A stretch of DNA of 64,000 nucleotides from Pisaster brevispinus (taxonomy: Eukaryota; Echinodermata; Asteroidea; Forcipulatida; Asteriidae), in assembly GCA_023634235.1 (NCBI GenBank), contig JAMKCF010000009.1:6882001-6946000 (forward strand), written 5' to 3'. Below the pieces are notes generated by a model that did no database searches, had not been told where the DNA came from, and saw only the letters and a program-made list of their open reading frames with translations. Made by a program: the position numbers and the translations under genes. Position 1 is the first letter of the stretch. Each line of letters opens with the position of its first letter. Positions 9,557 to 21,349 of the stretch are shown piece after piece.

Positions 9557-12319
9557 ATGGCGGTGCCTACTGACATCTTTGTTGCAACAGTAATGCTGTT
9601 GGTCATGCCTCCAGCGTCATGCACGTCATCAGTTTCTCCATCGGTACCGTCTAAGCTCGTTAACCAAACTCCTCCATGTAAACTGTACAACGTAACAATG
9701 TTTGATTGCAGTGCTCGTAATTTGTCTGCCACGCCCACCGATGTCCCTACAACACTGACCCTTCTCGACATCTCCGTCAATAGGATATCCAACATTTCTG
9801 GTTTCAACTTCTTGGCAAGCCTGAAAACTTTAAACTGTTCAATCAACATTATTCAGGCAGTGGTCGGCAACACCTTTCAAGGCTTGGTCTCCCTGCAGAT
9901 ACTTGATTTGTCGCAAAACAGTATCAACTTTCTTGCCAACGATGCCTTCAGTGGGCTTCAGAACTTGGTGCGACTTGATCTGTCGTCCAATAATATTTTA
10001 ACCATACCCACGGCGACATTCGAGGGTTTGGGTGAAATACTCGAGCTCTCCCTGCGACTGAATGATCTTACAGAAGTACCTTCAGACGCACTTGCCCATC
10101 TGGGAAAGCTCGAGACCTTGGATTTATCGCTCAATCTAGTCCGCAAATTCGCACTCGGGTTGGGTTTCCAGTCTTTGAGAAATCTCAAGCGACTTTTACT
10201 GTTAGGAATGAACATTGAATTCCTGGCGAACTCAACTCTGTCTGCACTAAGCTCGCTGCCGCTTGAGTACATTGATTTTTCGTTCAACGAAGTCGTTTAT
10301 ATAGATACCGGTGCTTTCTACCCAGTGCGAAATATGAAAGCACTGAGCTTACAGAACACTTACTATCAGATTATTGATGTTTTGCCTTCAGGACTATTTG
10401 AATTGGATCTGTCTGGAGTAGACAGTGTCGTTTCCAACGGAGTTTTAACTGTACAGACTGCTGAAAGTTTATCAGGGCATTTACCCATAGTTACATTAAT
10501 CTCTTTTGCAAAGAACCAAATAAAACAGATTGAAGACTCCGCACTTGGTCATTTGGCAACTCTTCAAAAACTTGACCTCAGCCGAAACCAGTTGAAAGCC
10601 TCCGGAATGAATAACAAGACATTCGCAGGTCTCCACAATTTGGAAGAACTTCATCTATCTGATAACCGCTTAAATGAAGTTCCGAGAGATGCATTGACAC
10701 CATTCAACGTTACTGGTTCCTTACGACGTCTTCATTTGGCAGGTAACAATTTGATTAACTTAAATGCAGATGATTTTGCATCTGTTTCCTTATTGACAAG
10801 TCTGAATCTCGAAAGAAATGGCATATACCACTTAAATAACTGCTTGGATAATTTTAAGAGTCTTAAGTTTCTGTACCTTGCGAACAACCAGTTTTATAGA
10901 CTACCTCCATCAGAGGGCTGGGTAGCTCCTCTACGGAGTCTTCAACTTCTGAACATGTCTCATAATCCGGGAGGAGAGTACCTCACAAACACCCTGAGTA
11001 CATTGGCTCCTGTACTTGAAGAGCTGTACGTGAGTAATATTCGTGATGATTTCGAACTCTCGATTCTACTCAACTGCACTTCACTCATCACGTTAGATGT
11101 GTCCAATAATGGACTCGTCGACGATGATTTTTACACAAGAGGCTTGTATGGGTGGGGTGCGTTGAATCTACCTAAACTTGAGACTTTAAATTTGGCGGGA
11201 AATGCAATGCAATCTTTGAGTGTGAATGTTTTTCAACGAACTCCTCGGCTTCGATGGATAAACTGCAGTGGAAATGCTATCGAGATGGTCGACGACATGA
11301 CTTTTGAGAACACGAGGGACATTGAGTTCATAGACCTCAGTGTGAATCAGCTTGCAAACCTCTCCGCTCTAAATCCAGCCCATCTTCCTAACTTAAAATC
11401 AGCGATATTCGCCGGAAACAAAATATCGTTCGTTGACGTTGAGTTACTTCAGGAAAGCAGGCTCCCGTCTCTTAGTGTGCTTGACTTGAGTCACAATCCA
11501 TTCTCGTGTACATGTGATGTGCAGGATTTTAATCAGTGGCTCATTGATGATGTCCGACTGTTCTTGCCGTCTCCGTTGGAGTACAGATGCAATTCTCCCA
11601 GCAACCTGCAAGGGTACTTCATCACACAGCTAGTTTTTTATCAGTGCGTATCGCATCTTGCTCTGTACCTTGGCGTGAGCTCGGCAGCAGTGCTCGTATG
11701 TGTTATCGTCGTAACCATCTTCTGCGTTCGATATCATTGGCACTTGCGCTATAAATGGTTCTTACTGTTTCCGAGACGCCGTCTCATTACAAGAGAAGGT
11801 CACCAGGAGAACGAAAACGAAGGTGGCACAGTCAATAATAATCCTCCCAAGTTCGATGCGTTTGTGTCGTATAATGACCACGATCAAGAGTGGGTGGTAA
11901 GACATCTGATTCCACGTCTTGAGGAGGATCCGAACGAGGGTGAGCGTTTCCGGTTGTGTTTGAGCGAGCGAGACCTTACTGCTGGAGGTTCCAGGACAGA
12001 TGCCGTCGTAGCTGCAATTCACGACAGTCGCAAGACCATTATTGTCCTCTCGGACCACTTTATGGAGAGCGAGTGGTGCTACTACGAGATGCAGATGGCT
12101 CATCAGCGACTCTTCAACGAGGGACAAGATGTACTTATTCTCATCCTCCTTAAAGATGTTTCAGACAGCAAGATGACGTTGCTGCTGCGGCAAACCCTAT
12201 GCAGGAAGACCTACTTCAAGTGGCCACATGACAATCTCGGCCAACAGTTATTCTGGGACAGGCTCAAAGCAGAACTGAAAATGCAAACGGCCGTCGATCG
12301 TCGCGTGGATACCCAATGA
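9557..12319 (+). CDS. Toll-like receptor, intact, single exon, 920 aa
   Basis: A type I membrane receptor of innate immunity. Order of parts: signal peptide (about 1-23), N-terminal LRR cap with C41 and C51, about twenty leucine-rich repeats (for example LDLSQNSINFL, LHLSDNRLNEV, LNLAGNAMQSL), one C-terminal cysteine cap (647-697, C651, C653 and C697 visible), a transmembrane helix (about 701-724), and a cytoplasmic TIR domain (about 765-905). The TIR domain has box 1 FDAFVSY, box 2 LCLSERDLTAGGS and box 3 FW at 899-900. One C-terminal cysteine cluster makes it the vertebrate-like (single-cluster) TLR class. The coding region has no intron, as in most echinoderm TLRs. The start is the ATG in AAGATGG, which precedes the signal peptide. 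The BB-loop proline expected after RDLT is alanine (A809). A near-identical broken copy follows at 13889. Confidence 0.97.
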   Translation: MAVPTDIFVATVMLLVMPPASCTSSVSPSVPSKLVNQTPPCKLYNVTMFDCSARNLSATPTDVPTTLTLLDISVNRISNISGFNFLASLKTLNCSINIIQAVVGNTFQGLVSLQILDLSQNSINFLANDAFSGLQNLVRLDLSSNNILTIPTATFEGLGEILELSLRLNDLTEVPSDALAHLGKLETLDLSLNLVRKFALGLGFQSLRNLKRLLLLGMNIEFLANSTLSALSSLPLEYIDFSFNEVVYIDTGAFYPVRNMKALSLQNTYYQIIDVLPSGLFELDLSGVDSVVSNGVLTVQTAESLSGHLPIVTLISFAKNQIKQIEDSALGHLATLQKLDLSRNQLKASGMNNKTFAGLHNLEELHLSDNRLNEVPRDALTPFNVTGSLRRLHLAGNNLINLNADDFASVSLLTSLNLERNGIYHLNNCLDNFKSLKFLYLANNQFYRLPPSEGWVAPLRSLQLLNMSHNPGGEYLTNTLSTLAPVLEELYVSNIRDDFELSILLNCTSLITLDVSNNGLVDDDFYTRGLYGWGALNLPKLETLNLAGNAMQSLSVNVFQRTPRLRWINCSGNAIEMVDDMTFENTRDIEFIDLSVNQLANLSALNPAHLPNLKSAIFAGNKISFVDVELLQESRLPSLSVLDLSHNPFSCTCDVQDFNQWLIDDVRLFLPSPLEYRCNSPSNLQGYFITQLVFYQCVSHLALYLGVSSAAVLVCVIVVTIFCVRYHWHLRYKWFLLFPRRRLITREGHQENENEGGTVNNNPPKFDAFVSYNDHDQEWVVRHLIPRLEEDPNEGERFRLCLSERDLTAGGSRTDAVVAAIHDSRKTIIVLSDHFMESEWCYYEMQMAHQRLFNEGQDVLILILLKDVSDSKMTLLLRQTLCRKTYFKWPHDNLGQQLFWDRLKAELKMQTAVDRRVDTQ

Positions 12320-12804
12320 TCTAGTTAACTCACAGTTTCAAATAATTACAAAAATATTGTACATTTTCTATGTTCAATGTACCGTAATCGACTTAGTTTG
12401 CTTAGATTTAGTGAGTGGAAGAATTAGAAGATGGATGCACCATGATATTATTTGCCCGTAGGAACTTTTACAGCGATATTAACAAAATGGCAGCACTAAG
12501 TTCTAGTTGTCTGTAAATAACTCTTTAAATATAAGAAAACAAAACAAATGAACTCATAAGCTATAGACGGCATGTGAAAAATAGTGCCTCCTCATAATTT
12601 GGTTGACTGAATTACCAGTATTTTATAGACGATAAACAAAATGAAGAAAGGTAATTAATTTGTCGTTTTTAATTAGTAAAATTCTGCTTGTACATCAAAT
12701 ACTGCAAATATATATTTTTTTTTCATGTGTATTGAATAGGCTTTTTGTGTATTAGGCCTACAGTGTACAGTACTTAGTTACTTTGTGCGTGCGTTTGGGT
12801 GTAA

Positions 12805-12810
12805 AATAAA
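12805..12810 (+). terminator. Possible poly(A) signal of the Toll-like receptor gene
   Basis: A canonical AATAAA about 490 bases after the stop codon, in an AT-rich 3' flank. It is supported only by the hexamer and its position. Confidence 0.35.
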
Positions 12811-12899
12811 CCCGAAAAAGCAGCCATCGTGTCACTTGAACTGTCTGTGTCCCTCTTGGCTGATGGGGAATGTGACAGTGTTTAGAATGGTTTATTTAT

Positions 12900-13260
12900 T
12901 TATTTTTTAGCCAATGATTAAAAACAATCACAGGGATTGGTAATGTTGGACTCGCAACATAAAAAAAAGACTAGACATATCTTAACATAACTACAATTAA
13001 AACAGTATTTACATACAATCAATACAATAAGAATATATAGCTGAAATTACATATAATCCTAAATTTATAAATTCCCATTGTTAAAAACCCGCACTGAGCC
13101 GATGGTATAAAACTATTCTTAAGACGGTCATTTTTTGCACTGTTTGCTCTCATCCTTCTTCCTGAAGGCATCAGCTGGGAAAAACTCTTGAGCTGGGTGA
13201 TAAATATCCAGGACAATTTGTAATCCCACGCTTCTTCACTCTCTTAAGATTCTGATCTTT
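12900..13260 (-). mobile_element. 3' relic of a non-LTR retrotransposon
   Basis: Read on the minus strand, codons from about 13170 to 13080 give LMPSGRRMRANSAKNDRLKN followed by SFIPSA. This resembles the PSGRR...R+KNSF-P-A motif that ends the reverse-transcriptase open reading frame in several LINE clades (recalled, not searched). The frame is broken upstream, so this is a short dead fragment. Ends are approximate. Confidence 0.5.
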
Positions 13261-13888
13261 ATGTCATTGTACTTTACTCCTGTTACAGCATTACGAATGA
13301 CACTAAAAAAAAACCAGTTTAAAACCCAAACAACATGTTTTTGGGGGGAATGTGATAAAGCGCTATATAAGAACTCAGTATTCTGGCAGGCTTGAAAATT
13401 TGCAGTGCGTACAACAAATGAGGTATGTGGATATACCACCACAATCTTGAGCTGTGTGGGCTCTGAAACCCACTGTTGCGGACACACACCCGGTGCATTT
13501 AAGAAAATGATGAACAGCGTGTTACTTTCATGTGCGAATGTGGAAATATTAGTGTTATCCGTGAGAAATGTCCAGCATATGTTTGTTCTATACCGCCCTA
13601 CGGGAAGCAAACCTAGCACAGCACATCCTTCCGTGTTGAGGCACTGTGTAACTTTTGTTTATAATGTTCACAAACTTTATGCAAATGATCCATTGTTCTC
13701 CTCGTATGACTAGGAATTAAATACACAGTTTTCAGTAACAACAAACAGTTTCAGTTTAGCAGCCGTCAGAACCACATTGGCTGCAAACAATCAGACCAGC
13801 CAAAAAAGTTTCCCATGCTCAGCTTGGGTCTTATGCATGTTTGTGTTAAAAGCGGATAGCCAAAACTATACACCATATTGAATTAAAG

Positions 13889-15823
13889 ATGGCGGTATCT
13901 ACTGATATCTTTAATGCAACAGTAATGCTGTGTGTGATGTCGTTGATGCCTCCAGCATCATGCACGTCAGTTAATCAAACTCCTCCATGTAAACTGTACA
14001 ACGTAACAATGTTTGATTGCAGTGCTCGTAATTTGTCTGCCACGCCCACCGATGTCCCTACAACACTGACCCTTCTCGACATCTCCGTCAATAGGATATC
14101 CAACATTTCTGGTTTCAACTTCTTGGCAAGCCTGAAAACTTTAAACTGTTCAATCAACATTATTCAGGCAGTGGTCGGCAACACCTTTCAAGGCTTGGTC
14201 TCCCTGCAGATACTTGATTTGTCGCAAAACAGTATCAACTTTCTTGCCAACGATGCCTTCAGTGGGCTTCAGAACTTGGTGCGACTTGATCTGTCGTCCA
14301 ATAATATTTTAACCATACCCACGGCGACATTCGAGGGTTTGGGTGAAATACTCGAGCTCTCCCTGCGACTGAATGATCTTACAGAAGTACCTTCAGACGC
14401 ACTTGCCCATCTGGGAAAGCTCGAGACCTTGGATTTATCGCTCAATCTAGTCCGCAAATTCGCACTCGGGTTGGGTTTCCAGTCTTTGAGAAATCTCAAG
14501 CGACTTTTACTGTTAGGAATGAACATTGAATTCCTGGCGAACTCAACTCTGTCTGCACTAAGCTCGCTGCCGCTTGAGTACATTGATTTTTCGTTCAACG
14601 AAGTCGTTTATATAGATACCGGTGCTTTCTACCCAGTGCGAAATATGAAAGCACTGAGCTTACAGAACACTTACTATCAGATTATTGATGTTTTGCCTTC
14701 AGGACTATTTGAATTGGATCTGTCTGGAGTAGACAGTGTCAATTCCAACGGAGTTTTAACTGTACAGACTGCTGAAAGTTTATCAGGGCATTTACCCATA
14801 GTTACATTAATCTCTTTTGCAAAGAACCAAATAAAACAGATTGAAGACTCCGCACTTGGTCATTTGGCAACTCTTCAAAAACTTGACCTCAGCCGAAACC
14901 AGTTGAAAGCCTCCGGAATGAATAACAAGACATTCGCAGGTCTCCACAATTTGGAAGAACTTCATCTATCTGATAACCGCTTAAATGAAGTTCCGAGAGA
15001 TGCATTGACACCATTCAACGTTACTGGTTCCTTACGACGTCTTCATTTGGCAGGTAACAATTTGATTAACTTAAATGCAGATGATTTTGCATCTGTTTCC
15101 TTATTGACAAGTCTGAATCTCGAAAGAAATGGCATATACCACTTAGATAACTGCTTGGATAATTTTCAGAGTCTTAAGTTTCTGTACCTTGCGAACAACC
15201 AGTTTTATAGACTACCTCCATCAGAGGGTTGGGTAGCTCCTCTACGGAGTCTTCAACTTCTGGACATGTCTCGTAATCCGGGAGGAGAGTACCTCACAAA
15301 CACCCTGAGTACATTGGCTCCTGTACTTGAAGAGCTTTACGTGAGTAATATTCGTGATGATTTCGAACTCTCGATTCTACTCAACTGCACTTCACTCATC
15401 ACGTTAGATGTGTCCAATAATGGACTCGTCGACGATGATTTCTACACAAGAGGCTTGTATGGGTGGGGTGCGTTGAATCTGCCTAAACTTGAGACTTTAA
15501 ATTTGGCGGGAAATGCAATGCAATCTTTGAGTGTGAATGTTTTTCAACGAACTCCTCGGCTTCGATGGATAAACTGCAGTGGAAATGCCATCGAGATGGT
15601 CGACGACATGACTTTTGAGAACACGAGGGACATTGAGTTCATAGACCTCAGTGTGAATCAGCTTGCAAACCTCTCCGCTCTAAATCCAGCCCATCTTCCT
15701 AACTTAAAATCAGCGATATTCTCCGGAAACAAAATATCGTTCGTTGACGTTGAGTTACTTCAGGAAAGCAGGCTCCCGTCTCTTAGTGTGCTTGACTTGG
15801 CGTGTACTTCATCACACAGCTAG
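13889..15823 (+). pseudogene. Truncated tandem copy of the Toll-like receptor (ectodomain only)
   Basis: Reads 644 aa: signal peptide, N-terminal cap and the same LRR series as the gene at 9557, ending in a foreign seven-residue tail (ACTSSHS) and a stop. From 13976 to 15799 it matches 9665-11488 with about a dozen substitutions in 1824 bp and no indels. At 15800 the bases equivalent to 11489-11613 (125 bp) are replaced by four, shifting the frame and removing the C-terminal cysteine cap. The membrane and TIR parts are not encoded. The first 90 or so bases are clearly more diverged (MAVSTDIFNA versus MAVPTDIFVA), and this copy lacks the residues matching SSVSPSVPSKL. It could be a dead pseudogene or a secreted soluble receptor; the reading frame is clean enough that the second cannot be excluded. 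Confidence 0.9.
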
Positions 15824-15975
15824 TTTTTTTATCAGTGCGTATCGCATCTTGCTCTGTACCTTGGCGTGAGCTCGGCAGCAGTGCTCGTATGTGCTATCGT
15901 CGTAACCATCTTCTGCGTTCGATATCATTGATAATTGTTCTGTAAACAGTTCTCACTGTTTCAGAGACAACGAAG
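15804..15975 (+). pseudogene. Out-of-frame remnant of the receptor transmembrane region
   Basis: Matches 11614 to about 11780 of the intact gene, which encodes the end of the cysteine cap, the membrane helix and the start of the cytoplasmic stalk. An extra T in the T-run near 15825 adds a second frame change. Similarity fades after the GATATCATTG word (15920-15929), persists weakly to CTGTTTC-GAGAC, and then stops at the CAA repeat. No trace of the TIR domain was seen downstream. Confidence 0.85.
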
Positions 15976-16160
<185 letters not shown>

Positions 16161-19100
16161 AATACTTGCCTCATTATTAATCATTTACCTAATTTGTTTA
16201 TACAAATGGACAAACGAATGAATAATTTATTTATCCGGATGATTAGTTAAATAAATGTACTGCACCTTTAGAGATTTCTGTAAATATGATTTATATAAAG
16301 ACTATTCGGCCCTATGTACTCACAGTGAACATGCTATTCATGCTGGAAAAGCTACATTTTTATAAAATGTTTTCCTTGATGTTGTAAAATTGGAGTTTAT
16401 GTAGTTGTATTGATCAGACCATGCTCTATGATAAGACCCATAGCTGCTTCCACCTGCCAGTGGTTTGCACAAATCATTTCCCTCCCAAATCCTGCTATAA
16501 TGGCACCAATGCCGAAATGAAGGCTTCAGACGGACTGAGGGCCTAGGCACAAATAACAATTGCTTATCACTGGGTCAGGCATTCCAGTCTTATCAAAGTC
16601 CAAACAATTTGGTGTAGAGGGACATGGGAGAGGAGGATATTGGAGGATTGAGGTCTTCTGTATAGGCAAAAAGGCGAAGGAAGGGTTTTATGTTCAACTC
16701 AGAAGCAGTGTGTTTGCTCTGGGCAGCAAATGTCGCATTTGTTTCCTCATTAATTTTACAAACCATCTAAACGATGACAACACACTGAATGTAAAAACAA
16801 TTATGGGAAAATGGTAGAGAAAAATGAAGTGTTTTTATTGCGCTATAAACATACCATCTGGTTCAGCTACAGTTCGAGATACCGGATCATGTGCACTCTT
16901 TATTATAAAAGCATATCAAAAGTACATAATGATAATCCGGTTACTTGATAAAGTAACAACTTGATAAATATGCGACAACATTGCTGTTTCTTTTTGGAAT
17001 GCGAAACAACTATTTGTTTACTTATATATAGTTAGGCCTATTTAGATTTAGATGAGAGGAAACATTTCCACGTACCATGTGTTTCACAAACACTTTGATA
17101 GTCAAGCAGTTCAAAATACAATTTTTACCAATGGAGAATTTGTACTTCCGTTGTTCTGTATGATTGTTTTCTGTTATTGACAATATTTCTCCTTGGTTAC
17201 AAACATATATAAATAATTGTTTCCATATTGCCATTTACAACAACAAATGGCATGTAAGTTCTAGTTAACTATTGTAGTTATTCTATTATCTTTTGTAAAA
17301 ACCAAAACATAAATAAATACAAATTAAAGATGCTGGGTCCGATTTTTTGCAAATTTTACCAGACAATTTATATCTATTATTTATTTATAGATTTGGGAAA
17401 CTAATCAGCTTTCTAAAACTCCATTATAGCCATTATTTTTCCATTGTCTGTGATATATGCGAAAGTTTTTACTAGATGTTTTTCGTTTTGAAACAGCATC
17501 ATTTGTCATAATTCGTTCATGAAAAGACAAACCTTTGAAAATTTAGATTTTTTTTTCCGGCGAAAGAAATGGCCATGCTTGTGCAACTCTAACTTAATTT
17601 CTAATTAACTCAGAAAAGATACCGGTAGTTTGTGCGCTGTAAAATGGCTGCTGATGAGGTATGTTTATCTGAAGAAGTTTAAAGATTTCAGAAAAAAAAA
17701 AAAAAAAAAACGATTTCAGAAAACGACGATGTTTCGAAGCTATAGTGAAAAGTGGCTTATAATGATAGTTTGCCGTATTGTTGAGAGAGTGTCTCCAGAT
17801 AAATGTGGGTCTTCCAGTGAAATCTTGAAAAAATCACCCAGTTCCTTTTTTAGAGAAGCTGCCAACACCGTTTTAAGAGAAATACTAGGTTTTTCTTCAG
17901 TCGGTAATAGTATTGTTATTTTATTGAAATAATAAAAGTGTCCTGCTTTTGGTTTTCATAATAATTGTCATCCATATGTTTCTTCCTTTGCATTTTCGAG
18001 GTCGTAATCAATAACTGTCTCAACTGAATTTGCCTTCCCTTACCGAAATTTCCAATTCAAATTTCCAATTGGAACCAGTTGGAATTTTCACAATGTTGTG
18101 TTTTGGCACAAAACAAATTGGACCCAATTGGACTCAGTTAGACCCCCCAAAATATGTTTTTACCCAGTGGTCTCACAGCCCTTCGGTCCACTGAGAGCTC
18201 AATAGTCCGACAGGATACCGATCATTGTGCCATCGAGCGAAAAAGCAGTTTAAACTCATTGGGGTGACAGCCCCAAAACTTATTGGGATATAATATATTA
18301 ATCCCACCCCACTTGAGAGATTTACACCAATGAAATTAACTTATTCTAAATCCAGTTGTCACATATTGGAATAATATGAGGAATTATTTTTTTTTTCCCC
18401 CAATTGAACCCTGTTGGGTAACAACATTTCCGATTGGAAATATATTAAGAGTGAAATTTCCAAATAGCAGGGGAAAACATCCAACTAATTCCTATGGGAT
18501 TTCTATCTGGACTGAGTTGGTCTAAGATTTGATTCCAATTGTAAACTCAATATTCCAATATAAACCAACTCAATACCAACTCAGACCGAAACAGTTATAG
18601 AAGCGAAACACACCACCGGGTACCTGGAGAATCTAGTAAACGTTAATGACATGCATTCACCCCATTACAAGAATAAACTTTACTCTTCTAACACTTTAGT
18701 TTAATCGAAGCGCTTGTATTAGTCATGAGAGAGTTTTGAATTTCCATATCAATATCTGTTACCTAGTTCCGGGTTGTTGTCCAGCTAGAGCACTGTGATA
18801 ATCCATAGTCCATATTGCGAAAATGAATATTATTATGTACACTGACTAAACCTGTGAAAGTAAAACATGTTCATTCTATAAAACAAAAAATGAAAGTACA
18901 ACCAAAACACACATTGTAATAACACACAAGGTTGACTCTTTATTTGCTACATATTTGCTCTTCTTCAGTTTGGAGCAATTTAGTTAATGCAGTTGTTGGC
19001 ATCCTATTATAATGGCAATTGCTCCTAATGTTTTAACCAAATATACTCGCATGAGTCTTCCATTCATTTTCCCCCTACAACTTAAGGCCCGACAACAAGC

Positions 19101-19162
19101 CCCACCCCCAACATTCGTTGAACAGTACGTTTGTGTACATTGAAAATTGTTTTGGGTTAGTC
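16161..19162. other. Intergenic region, no gene recognised
   Basis: Contains one copy of the AACCCTTACTCCC repeat family (16476-16692). From about 18030 to 18600 it is dense in CCAATTGG-like and CCAACTC / GAGTTGG words in both orientations. Otherwise AT-rich sequence with no convincing exon. Confidence 0.5.
16476..16692. repeat. Dispersed repeat, AACCCTTACTCCC family, copy 1
   Basis: Shares a core (AATAACAATTGCTTATCACT, GGGTCAGGCATTCC, CCAAACAATTTGGTGT) with the sequences at 29440-29651 and 45511-45732. This copy is the most worn at its ends. Confidence 0.75.
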
Positions 19163-19165
19163 TAA

Positions 19166-19294
19166 GGCCGTGTCCGAAACGGCGACTTCGGCTACAGCTA
19201 CGGCTAGATCGCGCGCGTCTGCCTATTCTTCAACACTGGCAGACGCGCTGATCTAGCTGTAGCTGTAGCCGAAGTCGCCGTTTCGGACACGGCC
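19166..19294. mobile_element. GC-rich hairpin element, copy 1 (TAA-flanked)
   Basis: Nearly the entire 129 bp is one inverted repeat: the left arm GGCCGTGTCCGAAACGGCGA... pairs with the right arm, leaving a short loop TATTCTTCAACACT. It is flanked by TAA on both sides (19163-19165 and 19295-19297), a three-base duplication of the PIF/Harbinger type. A second copy with the same loop lies at 54005-54134. Confidence 0.8.
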
Positions 19295-19297
19295 TAA

Positions 19298-20848
19298 CAC
19301 TGTAATCAGCATGTCAGAGGAGTTTAATGGTTGCCAGAAGACTTAAGAAAAAAAAGTGTCTACTAACATTAAAGAAACTGTTATTTGCAGAGCTCAATTT
19401 ATTTGTTGTTCTGAGTGGCATAGTTTTACTGTGTATAAAGCATGGGGGTAGAAAGCTAGTACACCTTCTAAAATGCCTACAAATAAAAAACAACAGCAAC
19501 AAACAAACACATTTATTTATAAAATCATTGATAAAAGCCCTTTGTCCTTTCTTTCCTGATCAGACATCGGGCTTGGAATTGGCTTGTTTCGACTGTACTT
19601 TTTACAGTCAGGTTAAACCTCCTGTTCATAAGAAGAAAAAACATTTTGCCTATGCCCATCTATATCATATCTTTTGCAATGTATAACTATTACATTTAGT
19701 ATTTCATGTTTTCTATTTCATACTTTTGTCAGTGGAGTAAAATAAATAACAATAATAATGATAAAATACTGACAATTAAAATACTAACATGATTTCTTAC
19801 ATGTACACTGTACCTTTGCATGAACGAACTAAAACTGTAATTCTAATAGAACTTGAGGGGTAACAACCATGTAACATGACCTGCCAAGAAGCATTTTTGG
19901 CCACTGAGAAAATGGCGCCAACCCACGGTATAAAGTGTGTCACACACTAGTTCACACAAATAACATTTTGTAAGTGGCCACCTGTACGTAATTTGTACCC
20001 ATGATGGGCCAGTGCGTATACATGTATGTAATAACGAGTGCTCACTTTAGTTCTATTTCATAAATCTATGATTAGTGCCAACCTTAGCCCACCGTTTGGA
20101 AAACGCTCACAAACCAATATTTAGTTTGGGGATTACTTGATGAGGTTTCAGCTTTTCCTTCTCAGAATTTGAATTCAAATTCAGTGTTCGACTCTCAAAA
20201 AGTGTATCAACCATTGTAAAATGAAGTAATAACAATGATAAAGACCTGTAAGTTTGCACAGAAATATCGCTGTACATACTGTCCAGCTCAAAATAATTTG
20301 ACAGTTACATCGCATGGCAAATTAGGTGGTTTAGTAAGGCAGGTTGGTGATGGGATTGTTCATTTGACGACGCAGAGAGTGTCATGACTCATGAAAAAGA
20401 TATTTGACTATAGGTCCATCGTATACTTGACCTTTGAAAACAAATACAGGTAGAATGACAAGCAATGGCAGCCATTTTGAAAATTGTGAAACATTGCTTT
20501 GTTACTCTACCTACATTTCTGTCCAAGTACAAATCTGAGATGGCCCTGTAGCCAACTATCTTTCTCATGACACATGTGCCAAATTCCATCCATGTTTGTA
20601 TAATCCAAGGCATAATTCCCCCCAAGTATTTCCCCTGTCTGCTCCACTAGTTACTCATTGACTTGCTGAGTGTACCAAATCTGTGTGGATTAAGGATTGA
20701 TGAAATTGATTTCCTTACTATAATTTGAATGACATTAGTAAAGGCTGACGATCATAGGAAAGACGTTTCTGTAAAGTTTCTGAAGCTAGACAGAGTGTAA
20801 AGGCCTTTTTGGAAAACAGGAAAACTAGGCTTGGGCTCTGGATCTGGC
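19298..20848. other. Intergenic region, nothing recognised
   Basis: AT-rich sequence with short open frames that lack recognisable domains, codon bias or splice support. No repeat of a family defined elsewhere in the window was seen here. Confidence 0.5.
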
Positions 20849-21234
20849 CAGCGGCGTACGTAGCCAGGACTTTTTTGGGAGGTGGGGGGGAGGGGGAGCA
20901 TTGCTTTGAAGTGTGGGGGGCCCAGGGAGAATGGGATTGTCTGTCAGTGGGGGGGGGGGGGGGGGGGGGGTCATGCTTTTATTTTGGAAGTGGGACGCTG
21001 CAGTGGGCCACCATTCTCTTATGGCATTTTGTGGCTGCGATAGCGATCCCGATTGCAATCATTCACTACATTTTGATGATACAAAAAAAAAACGCATTTC
21101 CCTGTTTTCCCTCTTCTTTTTCTGTGAGCACTGTCGCGATTGTTTTCATGGGGGCACCTGGGGGGGCGCTGGGAATTGTTTTTTTTGGGGGGGGCACGTG
21201 CCCCCCAGGCCCCCCCCCCCCTGCTACGCCACTG
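20849..21234. mobile_element. Nonautonomous hAT element, 386 bp, perfect 8-bp target duplication
   Basis: Starts CAGCGGCGTACGTAGCCAGG and ends TGCTACGCCACTG, whose reverse complement is CAGTGGCGTAGCA. It is flanked by GATCTGGC at 20841-20848 and 21235-21242. The CAGNGGCGTA ends and eight-base duplication are the hAT signature. The interior holds a run of 22 G at 20949-20970 and C-rich tracts near the right end, but no transposase. Confidence 0.9.
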
Positions 21235-21349
21235 GATCTGGCTCTGGATCCAATTTTGGAACAGTGTGCATTTTACGCGGTACTTCAACATTGAATGGAG
21301 CCTGGTGCCAGAGTGGGATCCAGTGACTAAGCCAAAGCCCAGGTTTGGC

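Larger units (their letters stand above)
12320..13888. other. Region between the two receptor copies
   Basis: Holds the 3' flank of the first receptor, a LINE relic (12900-13260) and the 5' flank of the second copy. The last 40 or so bases before the second ATG are recognisably related to the same stretch before the first gene, but with many differences. Confidence 0.6.

Noticed and set aside
9958..10287. Minus-strand open frame of 109 aa, repeated identically at 14269-14598
   Set aside because: It is antisense to the LRR-coding sequence in both receptor copies. Its conservation merely reflects identity of the plus-strand gene.
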